This document shows positions 24,801-27,668 of a DNA stretch of 27,727 nt, in pieces (the first letter of the stretch is position 1; each line of letters starts with the position of its first letter). A program made the translations under genes and the position numbers. The stretch is from Chara braunii (lineage: Eukaryota > Streptophyta > Charophyceae > Charales > Characeae), in the NCBI GenBank assembly GCA_003427395.1, contig BFEA01000071.1:1881320-1909046 (forward strand), written 5' to 3'. Below the pieces are notes generated by a model. That model was not told where the DNA came from. It did not search any database and worked only from the letters and a program-made list of their open reading frames with translations.

Positions 24801-27514
24801 AGTGGTGGTAATTTTTTTGTCCACTCTCAGCCGTCAGGGTACTACTGCCGAACATGGTTAAAAATTGTTGTCGTCCACACGGAAACAGGTTTTATTTACT
24901 GCCCCCTGCAAACCCACAACCCTTCGTTCATGCATGCCAACGCCTCAAAGAATTATGCACAAGGGTTTTTTATGCTACTCGAACCTACCTCCGTTGCTAG
25001 CTCAATCAGTCAGCTGCTACCCTTCTCTCTAAAGTTCTTTTATGGTACTCGAAATATACAATTGTTAGCTTTGTTATCTCAATCAGTCAGCTGCTAACAA
25101 TTGTTAGCTTTGTTATCTCAATCAGTCAGCTGCTAACCTTCTCTCCAAAGTTTTTTTATGGTACTCGAACCTACCTCCATTGTTAGCTTTGTTAGCTCAA
25201 TCAGTCAGCTGCTAACCTTCTCTCTTAAACTGACTCAGTCGGCTTACCTTCTCTCTAAACTGACTCAGTCAACTGCTAACCTTCTCTCTGAACTGACTCA
25301 GTCAACTGCTAACCTTCTCTCTAAACTGACTCAGTCAACTACTAACCTTCTCTCTAAACTGACTCAGTCAACTGCTAACCTTCTCTCTAAACTGACTCAG
25401 TCAACTGCTAACCTTCTCTCTAAACTGACTCAGTCAGCTCCTCATCCACTTGCGCTGTCTGCCGACTAAAAACCTCGTAACCTGTACCACCTGCCAGGTA
25501 CAAAACCACCTCCAACTCACTTGTTGTACCACCTGCCAGGTACAAAACCACCTCCAACTCACTTGTGCCATCTGCCAGCTAAACCTCCAGTATCTTTGCC
25601 TGCCCCTATGCTCCAAAAAAAACAATACGCACACGGGTGATACTTACAAACCTTCATTCTACACTTAATCATTCTAGCTGCTCGCTCCGCGAGCACTTGT
25701 GCTATCTGCCACTTAAAACCACGACCGTGCTCCCCCGAACACAACGCGCCCTCATTATGCATGTATAGAGGCTAGATTTCCGGTCCGATACACTCAAAAT
25801 GAGGGAGCGTTGTGTTCTGGGGAAGACGATAGCTTTGACTACCTTCCCCTGGTCACCAGAAAAACTAACGCGCCCTCATTTTACGCTTGTACAGAGGCTA
25901 GATTTCCGGTCCGATACACTCTAAATGAGGGCGCGTGGTGTTCGGGGGAAGACGATAGCTTTCACCAGAAAAACTACCTTCCCTTGCCTTCCTCAGTGCG
26001 CTCATGGGATTTGATAATCCAACGGCCAAAGGATTTTTCCCAGCTCGCACATTACATCATTGACAGTCCGACACCCACAGGGTTTTTTACCAGTTGGTCC
26101 ATTGAATTGGCAATACGACGGCCAGAGTCTTTTTTTAATGCTTCTTCACATTATGAACTGCCTTCTTAGGACGAAGCCATGAGTATAGGAATGAGATTTC
26201 ATTTAATTGGGGCTTTTGAAGTGTTACTTTTAAAGTACAACAACATTATGTATTTCCTGTCTTCATCGAGTGTATTTACTGTCTTCATTGAGCGTACAAC
26301 CCAAAGTAGTTTTTCATAAACATGTTTTCCAGATTTTACTACGGAGAACAGAAATTTTTCGGCCTTCTGCTACTTCGCTCTCGTCTTCGTTGAGCGGCCA
26401 TGTTCCCGCAGCTTCTCCTAAGAATTATTACTGTAATTCTCAAATTATCCGCTAACAAAACCTTCCATTCTCAAAAACAAAAGCCAAAAGAAGATTTCAC
26501 TTCATCAGACCGAAAACATACGATGGAATTGATCGGTACACAGAAATTCGATCAAAGATTTCTTGTCCTTTAATATACCTTTGGTTGACACGTTATTCTT
26601 CCTTTTACGTCGTCGTCGACCTATCATCACTTCTTAGGTCATTGTTGATAATCCTTTGTTAATGATCATACGCTTCCTCGCCTCCGTCTTCATTGAGCGG
26701 ACCTGTTCCCGAAGCTTCTCCTTACAATTACTAATAACTAATTCAATGCGCGCACAAAACTTTCCCTCCTTAAAAACGAAAAATCCAAATAGGGGGAGAT
26801 TTCACTTACTTCATCAGACGAAAAACGAACATACAAAATCCAACGGTCCACAGACAAATTCGATCGAAGATTTACAAAATCCAACGGTACACAGACAAAT
26901 TCGGTCGAAGATTTCGTATCTTTTAATACCTTTGGTTGACACATTATTCGTCGACATGTCATCATTTCTTAGGTCGTCGTTGATAATCATTTCTTAAATG
27001 ATATACCTCCTCGCCTCGTCAGATGAAAAAAAAAAATCCGCACTTTCCCACGAAAATGAGATAAAAAAAACAATCCACAAAATTTTGAGATTAATAAAAA
27101 ACAATCCACAAAATTTTGAGATTAAAATAAAAAACAATCCACAAAATTTCGAGATAGTAATTCGACGCCACAAAGAAGACGAGCTAGTCAGACAGAATTA
27201 GGTTCTCTTAGGGTCGAACTTACTTCTGCCTGATACTCAAACTTTTCGGCGGGTCCCACTGATGGCTCTTTCTCTGCAACCGTTGCGTCCGCGCGCGCGT
27301 GGCCGGCGCGCCGGTGCGCTCGACGGTGCTGCGCAACTCTGGGATGCAATACGGATGAGCGCAGGGAGGCGGCGCCATGTCCGCCGATCGCGAAACTGCT
27401 GCGCAAATCCAACGCCGAAGATGAAGTGGAGTAGGCATAACGTTCCGCCGTAGATCGCCCACTCGGTCCGCTTTGAGATGAAAACAACGGACTCGACGGA
27501 CACCCCGATCGTAC
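1028..27514 (-). CDS. HSP90C: Plastid-type HSP90 molecular chaperone, 18-exon gene (5' end unresolved)
   Basis: This is an ATP-dependent dimeric chaperone of the HSP90 family, expected in the chloroplast stroma, where plant HSP90C acts with HSP70 in protein import and maturation (family knowledge). Joining minus-strand exons 27514-27224, 21330-21257, 19701-19576, 18292-18199, 16484-16401, 15588-15448, 14831-14715, 13768-13715, 12788-12720, 10141-10037, 9219-9079, 7645-7475, 7124-6870, 6090-5988, 5297-5120, 4756-4648, 3528-3439 and 1279-1028 gives 817 codons plus stop. All introns are GT-AG and all phases agree. Model residues: leader about 1-90, GHKL ATPase domain about 92-305, charged linker about 306-332, middle domain about 335-600, C-terminal dimerisation domain about 615-745, acidic tail to 817. 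Catalytic Glu119 and Asn123, DTGIGMT (165-171), [11 protein letters not shown] and the middle-domain Arg455 in LPLNVSR are all present. The tail ends DPWKS, as in plastid HSP90s, with no MEEVD (cytosol) or KDEL (ER). A mitochondrial paralogue is the main alternative. Confidence 0.93.
1280..3438 (-). other. HSP90C intron 17 (2.16 kb)
   Basis: Spliced out between exons 17 and 18 (GTAATT...ttgcag). It contains a small tandem repeat at 1453-1604, short GA-rich tracts near 1857-1880 and several T/A homopolymers. 3290-3340 has a weak tRNA-like B box on the minus strand. No coding signal. Confidence 0.8.
1453..1604. repeat. Tandem repeat, about 38-bp unit, 4 imperfect copies
   Basis: The unit runs from CCCATATGCTTCAGGCC to CACTGATTTGACGATTGTG. 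It appears complete three times and once as a shortened copy, with a GTTACAGC spacer after two of them. Intronic (intron 17). Confidence 0.85.
3439..3528 (-). CDS. HSP90C: HSP90C exon 17: C-terminal domain
   Basis: Encodes [20 protein letters not shown] and [10 protein letters not shown], 30 codons, matching the (V)xLLY(D/E)TxLxxSGF helix of the dimer interface. The donor is GTAATT. The acceptor is a tandem GAGCAG: splicing after CAG (used here) gives the family-typical length, while splicing after GAG would add one Gln (exon start 3531). Confidence 0.93.
3529..4647 (-). other. HSP90C intron 16 (1.12 kb)
   Basis: Lies between exons 16 and 17 (GTGAGT...gagcag). It contains an exact 33-bp duplication at 3620-3685 and a T/C-rich tract at 3760-3815. 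The ACCT runs near 4473-4484 are the only other simple repeat. No coding signal. Confidence 0.8.
3620..3685. repeat. Exact 33-bp tandem duplication
   Basis: Two copies of a 33-bp unit beginning GGAATTTCGGACC and ending GCGTCATCCTT (3620-3652 and 3653-3685), identical over the whole unit. Intron 16. Confidence 0.9.
4648..4756 (-). CDS. HSP90C: HSP90C exon 16: C-terminal domain
   Basis: Completes the split Arg codon and encodes [36 protein letters not shown]. The MKAQAL-like start and the (K/R)xxLEINPDHPII(K) motif are conserved in HSP90; here Pro of NPDHP is Thr (NTDHP). The acceptor is atgcag and the donor GTGAGT. Confidence 0.96.
4757..5119 (-). other. HSP90C intron 15
   Basis: A 363-bp intron (GTGAGG...atgcag) with two copies of a roughly 36-bp repeat at 4901-4972 (AGCAATGGTG-TCAGGCT-CTGTCC-CCCACCAAGC). 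Positions 4865-4880 also echo the exon 16 boundary (GCCTTCATGATCCTG), suggesting a small duplication of the exon edge. Confidence 0.8.
5120..5297 (-). CDS. HSP90C: HSP90C exon 15: start of the C-terminal domain
   Basis: Opens with a charged stretch ([15 protein letters not shown]), then [40 protein letters not shown] and ME. The SNRxSSSPCxLV and WSANMER motifs mark the HSP90 C-terminal dimerisation domain. The Arg codon AG|G spans the junction with exon 16. The acceptor is atcag and the donor GTGAGG. Confidence 0.96.
5298..5987 (-). other. HSP90C intron 14
   Basis: A 690-bp intron (GTGAGT...atcag). The middle (5500-5580) is C-rich on the plus strand. No repeats or coding signal recognised. 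Confidence 0.8.
5988..6090 (-). CDS. HSP90C: HSP90C exon 14: middle/C-terminal domain junction
   Basis: Encodes [34 protein letters not shown] and the first base of a Gly codon. [20 protein letters not shown](A/V)DISKE is the organellar HSP90 version of the EPIDEYxxQ motif. The acceptor is ttccag and the donor GTGAGT. Confidence 0.96.
6091..6869 (-). other. HSP90C intron 13
   Basis: A 779-bp intron (GTTCGT...ttccag). It includes a small local repeat near 6417-6455 (CTACTGTA-GTTCTAAA). Nothing else recognised; the plus-strand open frame at 6314-6637 has no family resemblance. Confidence 0.8.
6870..7124 (-). CDS. HSP90C: HSP90C exon 13: middle domain, largest internal exon
   Basis: Encodes 85 residues: [20 protein letters not shown], then [15 protein letters not shown], then [20 protein letters not shown] and ELEKKDFE. 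It contains the HSP90 signatures FWxNFGxxxKxGCIED and [18 protein letters not shown]. The acceptor is gagcag and the donor GTTCGT, phase 0 at both ends. Confidence 0.97.
7125..7474 (-). other. HSP90C intron 12
   Basis: A 350-bp intron (GTATGC...gagcag). I see no repeats, RNA genes or coding signal in it. Confidence 0.8.
7475..7645 (-). CDS. HSP90C: HSP90C exon 12: middle domain with the catalytic-loop Arg
   Basis: Encodes [40 protein letters not shown] and [17 protein letters not shown]. Arg in PLNVSRE matches the middle-domain Arg (yeast Arg380) that reaches the ATP gamma-phosphate. [18 protein letters not shown] is characteristic of plant plastid/mitochondrial HSP90 rather than cytosolic (MLQQNKIL). 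The acceptor is ttgcag and the donor GTATGC. Confidence 0.97.
7808..7853. repeat. (CT)n/(GT)n compound microsatellite
   Basis: Nineteen CT units followed by a short GT run. Confidence 0.95.
8453..8510 (+). mobile_element. tRNA-like A/B box segment, probable SINE head or tRNA pseudogene
   Basis: TAGCTCTGTTGGTAGAGCAC resembles a tRNA D-arm/A box, and about 30 bases later TTTCGTTCAATCCCC resembles a B box that lacks one base. No 7-bp acceptor stem or proper anticodon arm is evident, so it is not a functional tRNA. The opening GCCTAGCTC resembles the SINE at 9470-9668. The 3' limit is unclear. Confidence 0.5.
9079..9219 (-). CDS. HSP90C: HSP90C exon 11: middle domain
   Basis: Encodes [20 protein letters not shown], then a [21 protein letters not shown] segment read here in two parts ([13 protein letters not shown] and [11 protein letters not shown]). 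[10 protein letters not shown] is the conserved middle-domain beta hairpin. The acceptor is atgcag and the donor GTAAGT, with 47 codons. Confidence 0.96.
9220..10036 (-). other. HSP90C intron 10
   Basis: An 817-bp intron (GTATGT...atgcag) hosting the SINE at 9470-9668. The rest, 9677-10036, has no recognised element apart from a small AGACAGC triplication at 9980-10000. Confidence 0.8.
9470..9668 (+). mobile_element. tRNA-derived SINE with target-site duplication
   Basis: A 199-bp element antisense to the host gene. An A box (TAGCTCAGTTGG, 9482-9493) and a B box (GAGTTCAAATCC, 9534-9545) form a tRNA-like pol III promoter. They are followed by an unrelated body with a twice-repeated CTAGGGCTGCTCC and an A-rich tail (about 9642-9666). 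CTGGCAGA occurs directly on both sides (9462-9469 and 9669-9676), consistent with an 8-bp target-site duplication from LINE-mediated insertion. The partner LINE is not seen. Confidence 0.78.
10037..10141 (-). CDS. HSP90C: HSP90C exon 10: middle domain
   Basis: Encodes [20 protein letters not shown] then [15 protein letters not shown]. It matches the segment after KPxW in HSP90, where plastid forms have a DPLAHTHF-like motif. The acceptor is ctgcag and the donor GTATGT. Exactly 35 codons. Confidence 0.95.
10298..11351. mobile_element. Non-autonomous hAT-superfamily-like DNA transposon
   Basis: The left end CAGGGTTGCCGGCGTTCGG and the inverted right end CAAGGTTACCTGACCGAACG share a terminal inverted repeat of about 10 bp (CARGGTTRCC). 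The flanks are CATTCAAC (10290-10297) and TATTCAAC (11352-11359), a 7/8-matching 8-bp target duplication as expected for hAT. Both subterminal regions are dense in CCGAACG/CGTTCGG, like hAT transposase-binding repeats. The interior is A/T-rich with two diverged tandem blocks (about 10541-10640 with 10737-10830, and 10872-11045 with 11078-11235). No transposase frame is present, so it would need a transposase from elsewhere. Confidence 0.75.
10429..10721. repeat. Foldback nested inside the hAT-like element
   Basis: TTTCTAGGCTACCAG (10429-10443) is repeated exactly in inverse as CTGGTAGCCTAGAAA (10707-10721). GC-rich GGGCGG/CCCGGG stretches adjoin each arm. The enclosed part is A/T-rich with an A/T homopolymer near 10648-10668. 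It may be a separate insertion or an internal palindrome of the host element. Confidence 0.7.
12720..12788 (-). CDS. HSP90C: HSP90C exon 9: linker end and middle-domain entry
   Basis: Encodes [20 protein letters not shown] followed by PIW. The [11 protein letters not shown] motif is the universal start of the HSP90 middle domain. The acceptor is gtgcag and the donor GTGAGT, phase 0, 69 nt. Together with exon 8 it makes a short linker like that of organellar HSP90s, much shorter than in the cytosolic or ER forms. Confidence 0.95.
12789..13714 (-). other. HSP90C intron 8
   Basis: A 926-bp intron (GTGAGA...gtgcag) dominated by the duplicated segment and homopolymer tract at 12930-13330. 13330-13714 has nothing recognised except an A-rich tract at 13634-13664. 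Confidence 0.8.
12930..13330. repeat. Diverged direct duplication flanking T/G homopolymers
   Basis: Two copies of a sequence of about 140 bp (starting near 12931 and 13194; shared blocks CAGATGGACTGT, CTTGCCTTTCTTTAGAGGCA, GCCTTCTCCA, CACAAATT-ATTGAAAATG). Between them lies T14 (13105-13118), GGT, G27 (13122-13148), T20 (13149-13168) and G24 (13169-13192). Copy 1 is also preceded by a short G run. Homopolymer lengths are probably approximate in the assembly. Confidence 0.8.
13715..13768 (-). CDS. HSP90C: HSP90C exon 8: charged linker micro-exon
   Basis: A 54-nt exon encoding 18 residues, [18 protein letters not shown], of which 13 are charged. It sits where the variable acidic linker between the N and middle domains belongs. 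The acceptor is gacag and the donor GTGAGA. It adds an exact codon multiple, so exon skipping would keep the reading frame. Confidence 0.88.
13922..14033. repeat. Tandem duplication, 60-bp period, 2 copies
   Basis: TTCAAGACATG...TATGT.CATTCAGCGC..ATAAAATGATACAC occurs twice exactly 60 bp apart with a few substitutions. Intron 7. Confidence 0.88.
14466..14635. repeat. Tandem duplication, 92-bp period, 2 copies
   Basis: CTCTTGGTCACCGAACTCAT to CCAGAGAAACAAGTAA occurs at 14466-14543 and 14558-14635 with few differences. A T-rich spacer with CCCC separates the copies. Intron 7. Confidence 0.9.
14715..14831 (-). CDS. HSP90C: HSP90C exon 7: end of the N-domain
   Basis: Encodes [17 protein letters not shown], then [19 protein letters not shown] and DKE. 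YSQFIxFPIYxW is the conserved strand leading into the linker. The acceptor is tttcag and the donor GTAAAA, with phase 0 at both ends. Confidence 0.94.
14832..15447 (-). other. HSP90C intron 6
   Basis: A 616-bp intron (GTGAGC...tttcag) with a (CA)19 microsatellite at 15155-15192 and a weak repeat of a TTGTCACAG-ACA motif (15259 and 15362). No coding signal. Confidence 0.8.
15155..15192. repeat. (CA)n microsatellite
   Basis: Uninterrupted CA/AC dinucleotide run in intron 6. Confidence 0.95.
15448..15588 (-). CDS. HSP90C: HSP90C exon 6: end of the N-terminal ATPase core
   Basis: Encodes 47 residues starting [11 protein letters not shown], through [12 protein letters not shown], to [12 protein letters not shown]. 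The GT(K/Q)xTLxLK strand closes the nucleotide-binding fold. The acceptor is gacag and the donor GTGAGC, with phase 0 at both ends. Confidence 0.94.
15589..16400 (-). other. HSP90C intron 5
   Basis: An 812-bp intron (GTTTGT...gacag). A CT-rich tract at 16330-16356 lies close to the donor side. No other element recognised. Confidence 0.8.
16401..16484 (-). CDS. HSP90C: HSP90C exon 5: ATP-lid glycine motif
   Basis: Encodes [10 protein letters not shown] followed by [18 protein letters not shown], the glycine-rich lid and hinge conserved in all HSP90s. The acceptor is ctgcag and the donor GTTTGT. The spacer between ALK and LIGQFG is ten residues, the same as in plant plastid HSP90 and longer than in many bacterial HtpG proteins. 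Confidence 0.95.
16485..18198 (-). other. HSP90C intron 4 (1.71 kb)
   Basis: Lies between exons 4 and 5 (GTCAGT...ctgcag). The middle, about 16920-17720, is GC-rich and includes the minisatellite at 17264-17705. The open frames there come from repeat structure. The flanks 16485-16920 and 17720-18198 show nothing recognised. Confidence 0.8.
17264..17705. repeat. GC-rich minisatellite with (CT)n and (CA)n tracts
   Basis: Irregular units consist of a CT run followed by ACGAG(A/G)AGCGGGAT.GGGA and a GGCGGGGATCGACGAC-type stretch. CT runs start near 17264, 17356, 17434, 17498 and 17623. The longest simple-sequence part is (CT)n 17498-17539 followed by (CA)n 17540-17567. Several reading frames stay open through it, which is why long false open frames appear. 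Confidence 0.85.
18199..18292 (-). CDS. HSP90C: HSP90C exon 4: DxGxG motif and start of the ATP lid
   Basis: Encodes [20 protein letters not shown] and then [11 protein letters not shown]. The Asp of DTGIGMT contacts the adenine amino group in HSP90 structures, and LGTIAQSGT forms the lid. The acceptor is tttcag and the donor GTCAGT. The split Thr codon joins exactly to exon 3. Confidence 0.95.
18293..19575 (-). other. HSP90C intron 3 (1.28 kb)
   Basis: Lies between exons 3 and 4 (GTATGT...tttcag). It contains the (CA)n-associated tandem repeat at 18801-19090 and a CT-rich stretch at 19340-19450. No coding signal. Confidence 0.8.
18801..19090. repeat. (CA)n plus tandem repeat, 3 copies
   Basis: A (CA)24 run is followed by three copies of a block with AAGAAAATGCTGGCTCAAAG and ATCTGGTACTCCCC (near 18870, 18947 and 19042), each preceded by a shorter CACACA run and an ACTGAAAA lead. 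The CA tracts and the block have amplified together. Confidence 0.9.
19576..19701 (-). CDS. HSP90C: HSP90C exon 3: ATP-binding Asn motif
   Basis: Begins with the last base of a split Ser codon and reads [20 protein letters not shown], then an [11 protein letters not shown] segment and IEI, ending in AC of a split Thr codon at donor [14 protein letters not shown] is the Bergerat-fold N-box, whose Asn coordinates Mg-ATP. LRFLSVT is typical of the plastid and mitochondrial HSP90 classes. Confidence 0.95.
19784..19854. repeat. Inverted repeat, 15-bp perfect stem
   Basis: CCTCTTGCACAAGAT (19784-19798) is mirrored exactly by ATCTTGTGCAAGAGG (19840-19854), giving a 41-base loop. A further TCTCTTGCACA lies at about 19914. 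Intron 2. Confidence 0.85.
20467..20570. mobile_element. Foldback MITE, family A copy 1 (TA target)
   Basis: A 104-bp palindromic element flanked by TA on both sides. The arms start CCTTCTT and read GAATACAAC(A/G)TACG, then TTCTAGCTGTAT (left) and its counterpart on the right (about 42-bp arms with a few mismatches). It is the same family as 24013-24117. The TA flanks suggest a Tc1/mariner-type transposase (inference). Confidence 0.82.
20613..20785. repeat. 26-bp minisatellite, 6 full copies plus one shortened
   Basis: The unit CTGCTAGTTTAAACGCC-AAAACTGAA is nearly identical in all copies. The second copy lacks the middle 9 bases. There are no unique spacers, so it is not a CRISPR. Confidence 0.95.
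20897..20988 (+). mobile_element. SINE-family fragment
   Basis: ACGAGTTCAAGTCCTGACGG followed by AATCTGATGAATA closely matches the SINE at 9470 (TGAGTTCAAATCCTGATGG, then ACTTTGATGAATG). It has a B box and a degenerate A-box-like CAGCTCACATGACTG. No A-rich tail or target duplication was found. Confidence 0.6.
21257..21330 (-). CDS. HSP90C: HSP90C exon 2: first helix and catalytic Glu of the ATPase domain
   Basis: A short 74-nt exon lying between two large introns. It encodes [14 protein letters not shown], then [10 protein letters not shown], and ends in AG of a split Ser codon. The acceptor is tgcag|GTGAGC and the donor is GTAGCT, which is weak. The Glu of FLREL corresponds to the water-activating Glu of yeast HSP90 (Glu33). 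The residue after His is Pro, where most HSP90s have Lys (SNKE or SHKE). It was found only by searching for the missing segment between exons 1 and 3, and its phases fit both neighbours. Confidence 0.92.
21337..21660. repeat. Tandem duplication, about 160-bp period, 2 copies
   Basis: Both copies carry CAGTCAGATCCGG or CGGTCAGATCCGG, GATGGAAAACACACGACG, CCCTCAATG.TTCATTTTT, CCTTTCCACAGCTGCTGCAA, and CAGACGTATCCACTGAA or CAAACGTATCCACTGAA. It begins within 10 bases of exon 2's acceptor, so one copy adjoins the splice site. Confidence 0.88.
21685..22020. repeat. Degenerate short repeats with CCACCGAGACAAGAT motif
   Basis: Variants of CTCC(A/G)(C/T)CGAGAC.(A/T)GAT recur near 21710, 21792, 21962 and 22000 in a region otherwise lacking features. 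The period is irregular. Confidence 0.5.
22147..22226. repeat. 20-bp minisatellite, 4 exact-length copies
   Basis: CCCATTTCACACCCCGATAA occurs four times head to tail (one substitution in the first copy). Confidence 0.96.
22425..22507. mobile_element. Diverged or truncated relative of MITE family A
   Basis: CATGATAGCTGTATCTGAGG on one side and CGATAATGACCGGGG, then CATTCGGGTGCAGACGGTAG on the other, resemble the arms of the family A elements at 20467 and 24013 (AGCTGTAT, TAATGACCG, TATTCGGG, GAAGGTAG). The left end merges into a CT microsatellite. Confidence 0.55.
22545..22706. mobile_element. Foldback MITE, family C
   Basis: A 162-bp near-palindrome. The left arm starts GGGGCCAAGTCCC and carries ACTAGCAGC, CGAATCTGGACG and GGGGATGTGC. 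The right arm is its inverse, ending GGGACTTGGCCCC. The arms are about 75 bp with a loop of about 12-15 bases. No clear target duplication; no coding capacity. Confidence 0.8.
22755..22930. repeat. Degenerate A/T-rich repeats with AAATGGATATACCC motif
   Basis: AAATGGATATA-ACCC occurs at about 22800 and 22830, and inverted relatives (GAATATATCCATAT) follow. Alternating direct and inverted short units suggest a decayed palindromic repeat. Confidence 0.5.
23352..23590. repeat. Dispersed repeat with internal 28-bp expansion
   Basis: Shares GGGCCAC..ACGGG.AAAC.TG, ATC..GG.AACGGCGAC.CTCAGA and ATCATAATTTC with 24261-24362. In this copy the 28-bp segment (CCAGGTAACGGCGACCCT-CAGAGAGCAG) is repeated six times at 23401-23568; the other copy has it once. 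Confidence 0.78.
23401..23568. repeat. 28-bp minisatellite, 6 copies
   Basis: Units start CCAGGTAACG(G/C)CGACC and end CTCAGAGAGCAG. Copies 5 and 6 carry small indels. Units abut directly without spacers. Confidence 0.95.
24013..24117. mobile_element. Foldback MITE, family A copy 2 (TA target)
   Basis: A 105-bp element flanked by TA (24011-24012 and 24118-24119). The inverted arms read CCTTCTTCCC(T/C)CGAATACAA, C(or A)GTACGGTCATTATAGCTG, about 39 bp with 2-3 mismatches. The centre is CTAGACTGAAAGGTGC. It closely matches copy 1, so the family is clearly mobile. Confidence 0.85.
24261..24362. repeat. Dispersed repeat, unexpanded sister of 23352-23590
   Basis: Contains a single unit like the 28-bp minisatellite (CTGGGCAACGGCGACACT-CAGACAG) followed by GAATCATAATTTC, in the same order as at 23352-23590. 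Confidence 0.72.
24499..24602. mobile_element. Foldback MITE, family B, diverged copy
   Basis: CTCCCGGACACAAAGCCCC, CTGACCGGAAAGATACA and GGGAGCGTTGGGTGTGAGG, GCAAGACGACAG follow the order and spacing of the family B elements at 25732 and 25866, but the arms have decayed. Confidence 0.5.
24967..25439. repeat. Nested tandem repeats (about 60-100 bp and 33 bp)
   Basis: The first part (to about 25220) repeats TTAGCT-TGTTA-CTCAATCAGTCAGCTGCTAACC with ATGGTACTCGAACCTACCTCC. The second part (about 25222-25439) is a 33-bp unit (AACTGCTAACCTTCTCTCT-AAACTGACTCAGTC), about 6.5 copies. The 33-bp unit keeps an open frame of 11-residue repeats by chance of its length. Confidence 0.92.
25437..25577. repeat. 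About 40-bp tandem repeat
   Basis: Two near-exact copies of TGTACCACCTGCCAGGTAC to CACCTCCAACTCACTT (25483-25522 and 25524-25563) are flanked by diverged partial copies (CTTGCGCTGTCTGCCGACTAA, in part, and CTTGTGCCATCTGCCAGCTAA, in part). A further relative lies at 25695-25720. Confidence 0.88.
25732..25822. mobile_element. Foldback MITE, family B copy 1
   Basis: The arms read CCCCGAACACAACGCGCCCT then CATT (left) and AATGAGGGAGCGTTG then TGTTCTGGGG (right), about 25 bp with few mismatches. The core GGCTAGATTTCCGGTCCGAT is shared with copy 2. Confidence 0.78.
25866..25949. mobile_element. Foldback MITE, family B copy 2
   Basis: TAACGCGCCCTCATTTTACG and CTAAATGAGGGCGCGTGGTG are inverted arms. 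The core CAGAGGCTAGATTTCCGG matches copy 1. Both copies are followed by GGGGAAGACGATAGCTTT, and ACCAGAAAAACTA recurs between them, suggesting tandem duplication of element plus flank. Confidence 0.75.
26376..27030. repeat. About 303-bp tandem duplication (two copies plus partial third)
   Basis: Copy 1 starts near 26376 and copy 2 near 26679. Shared blocks in order include CTTC.TTGAGCGG.C.TGTTC, GCTTCTCCT, GATTTCACTT, CATCAGAC, TACACAGA, ATACCTTTGGTTGACAC and CATCA.TTCTTAGGTC. A third start (CCTCGCCTCGTCAGA) lies near 27009. Copy 2 also contains an internal 37-40 bp doubling of ATCCAACGGT.CACAGACA. Confidence 0.82.
27057..27157. repeat. Short A-rich tandem repeat, 3 copies
   Basis: AAAAAACAATCCACAAAATTT followed by (T/C)GAGAT occurs three times at intervals of about 33-37 bp just 5' of the exon 1 donor (intron 1). 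Confidence 0.9.
27224..27514 (-). CDS. HSP90C: HSP90C exon 1: transit-peptide-like leader and start of the N-domain
   Basis: The 3' part reads VAEKE...EKFEYQAE, which matches the junction between transit peptide and mature protein in plant plastid HSP90. It ends at a perfect GTAAGT donor in phase 0. Upstream residues are rich in Ser, Arg, Ala and Gly with few acids, as in a plastid transit peptide. The 5' limit given here is a plausible acceptor (ttgcag) at 27515-27520, but the frame stays open to an ATG at 27667. No in-frame ATG exists between 27514 and 27224, so the true start is either 27667 or in an exon beyond the window. Exon content is secure near 27224 and uncertain above about 27400. 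Confidence 0.65.
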
Positions 27515-27576
27515 CTGCAACCATGATGAAATACCAAACCCCGTCAACGCCAAACCCACACACCACAAGGGACATC

Positions 27577-27636
27577 CTCTCTCTCTCTCTCTCTTACTCT
27601 CTCTCTCTCTCTCTCCCTGTGTCTGTGTGTGTGTGT
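27577..27636. repeat. (CT)n/(GT)n microsatellite
   Basis: CT dinucleotides interrupted once by TACT, then CCCTGTGTCTGTGTGTGTGTG. Confidence 0.95.
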
Positions 27637-27664
27637 CGAACGACCGAGCGGGAGAACACTTACA

Positions 27665-27668
<4 letters not shown>

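Larger units (their letters stand above)
21331..27223 (-). other. HSP90C intron 1 (5.9 kb), repeat-rich
   Basis: The first intron, GTAAGT...gtgcag. It is a mosaic of minisatellites, direct duplications and foldback MITEs listed separately. Stretches without a named element are 22227-22424 (contains a CT run 22387-22408), 22930-23350, 23590-24008, 24363-24498, 24700-24966 and 25960-26375. None has a convincing coding signal. Confidence 0.75.

Noticed and set aside
25158-25469. Open frame with 11-residue [11 protein letters not shown] repeats
   Set aside because: The frame stays open because the 33-bp minisatellite is a multiple of three; there is no non-repeat coding content.
27237-27575. Separate membrane-protein gene in the overlapping frame
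   Set aside because: I recognise no family, and the frame overlaps the HSP90C leader on the same strand; kept only as a finding about the unresolved start.
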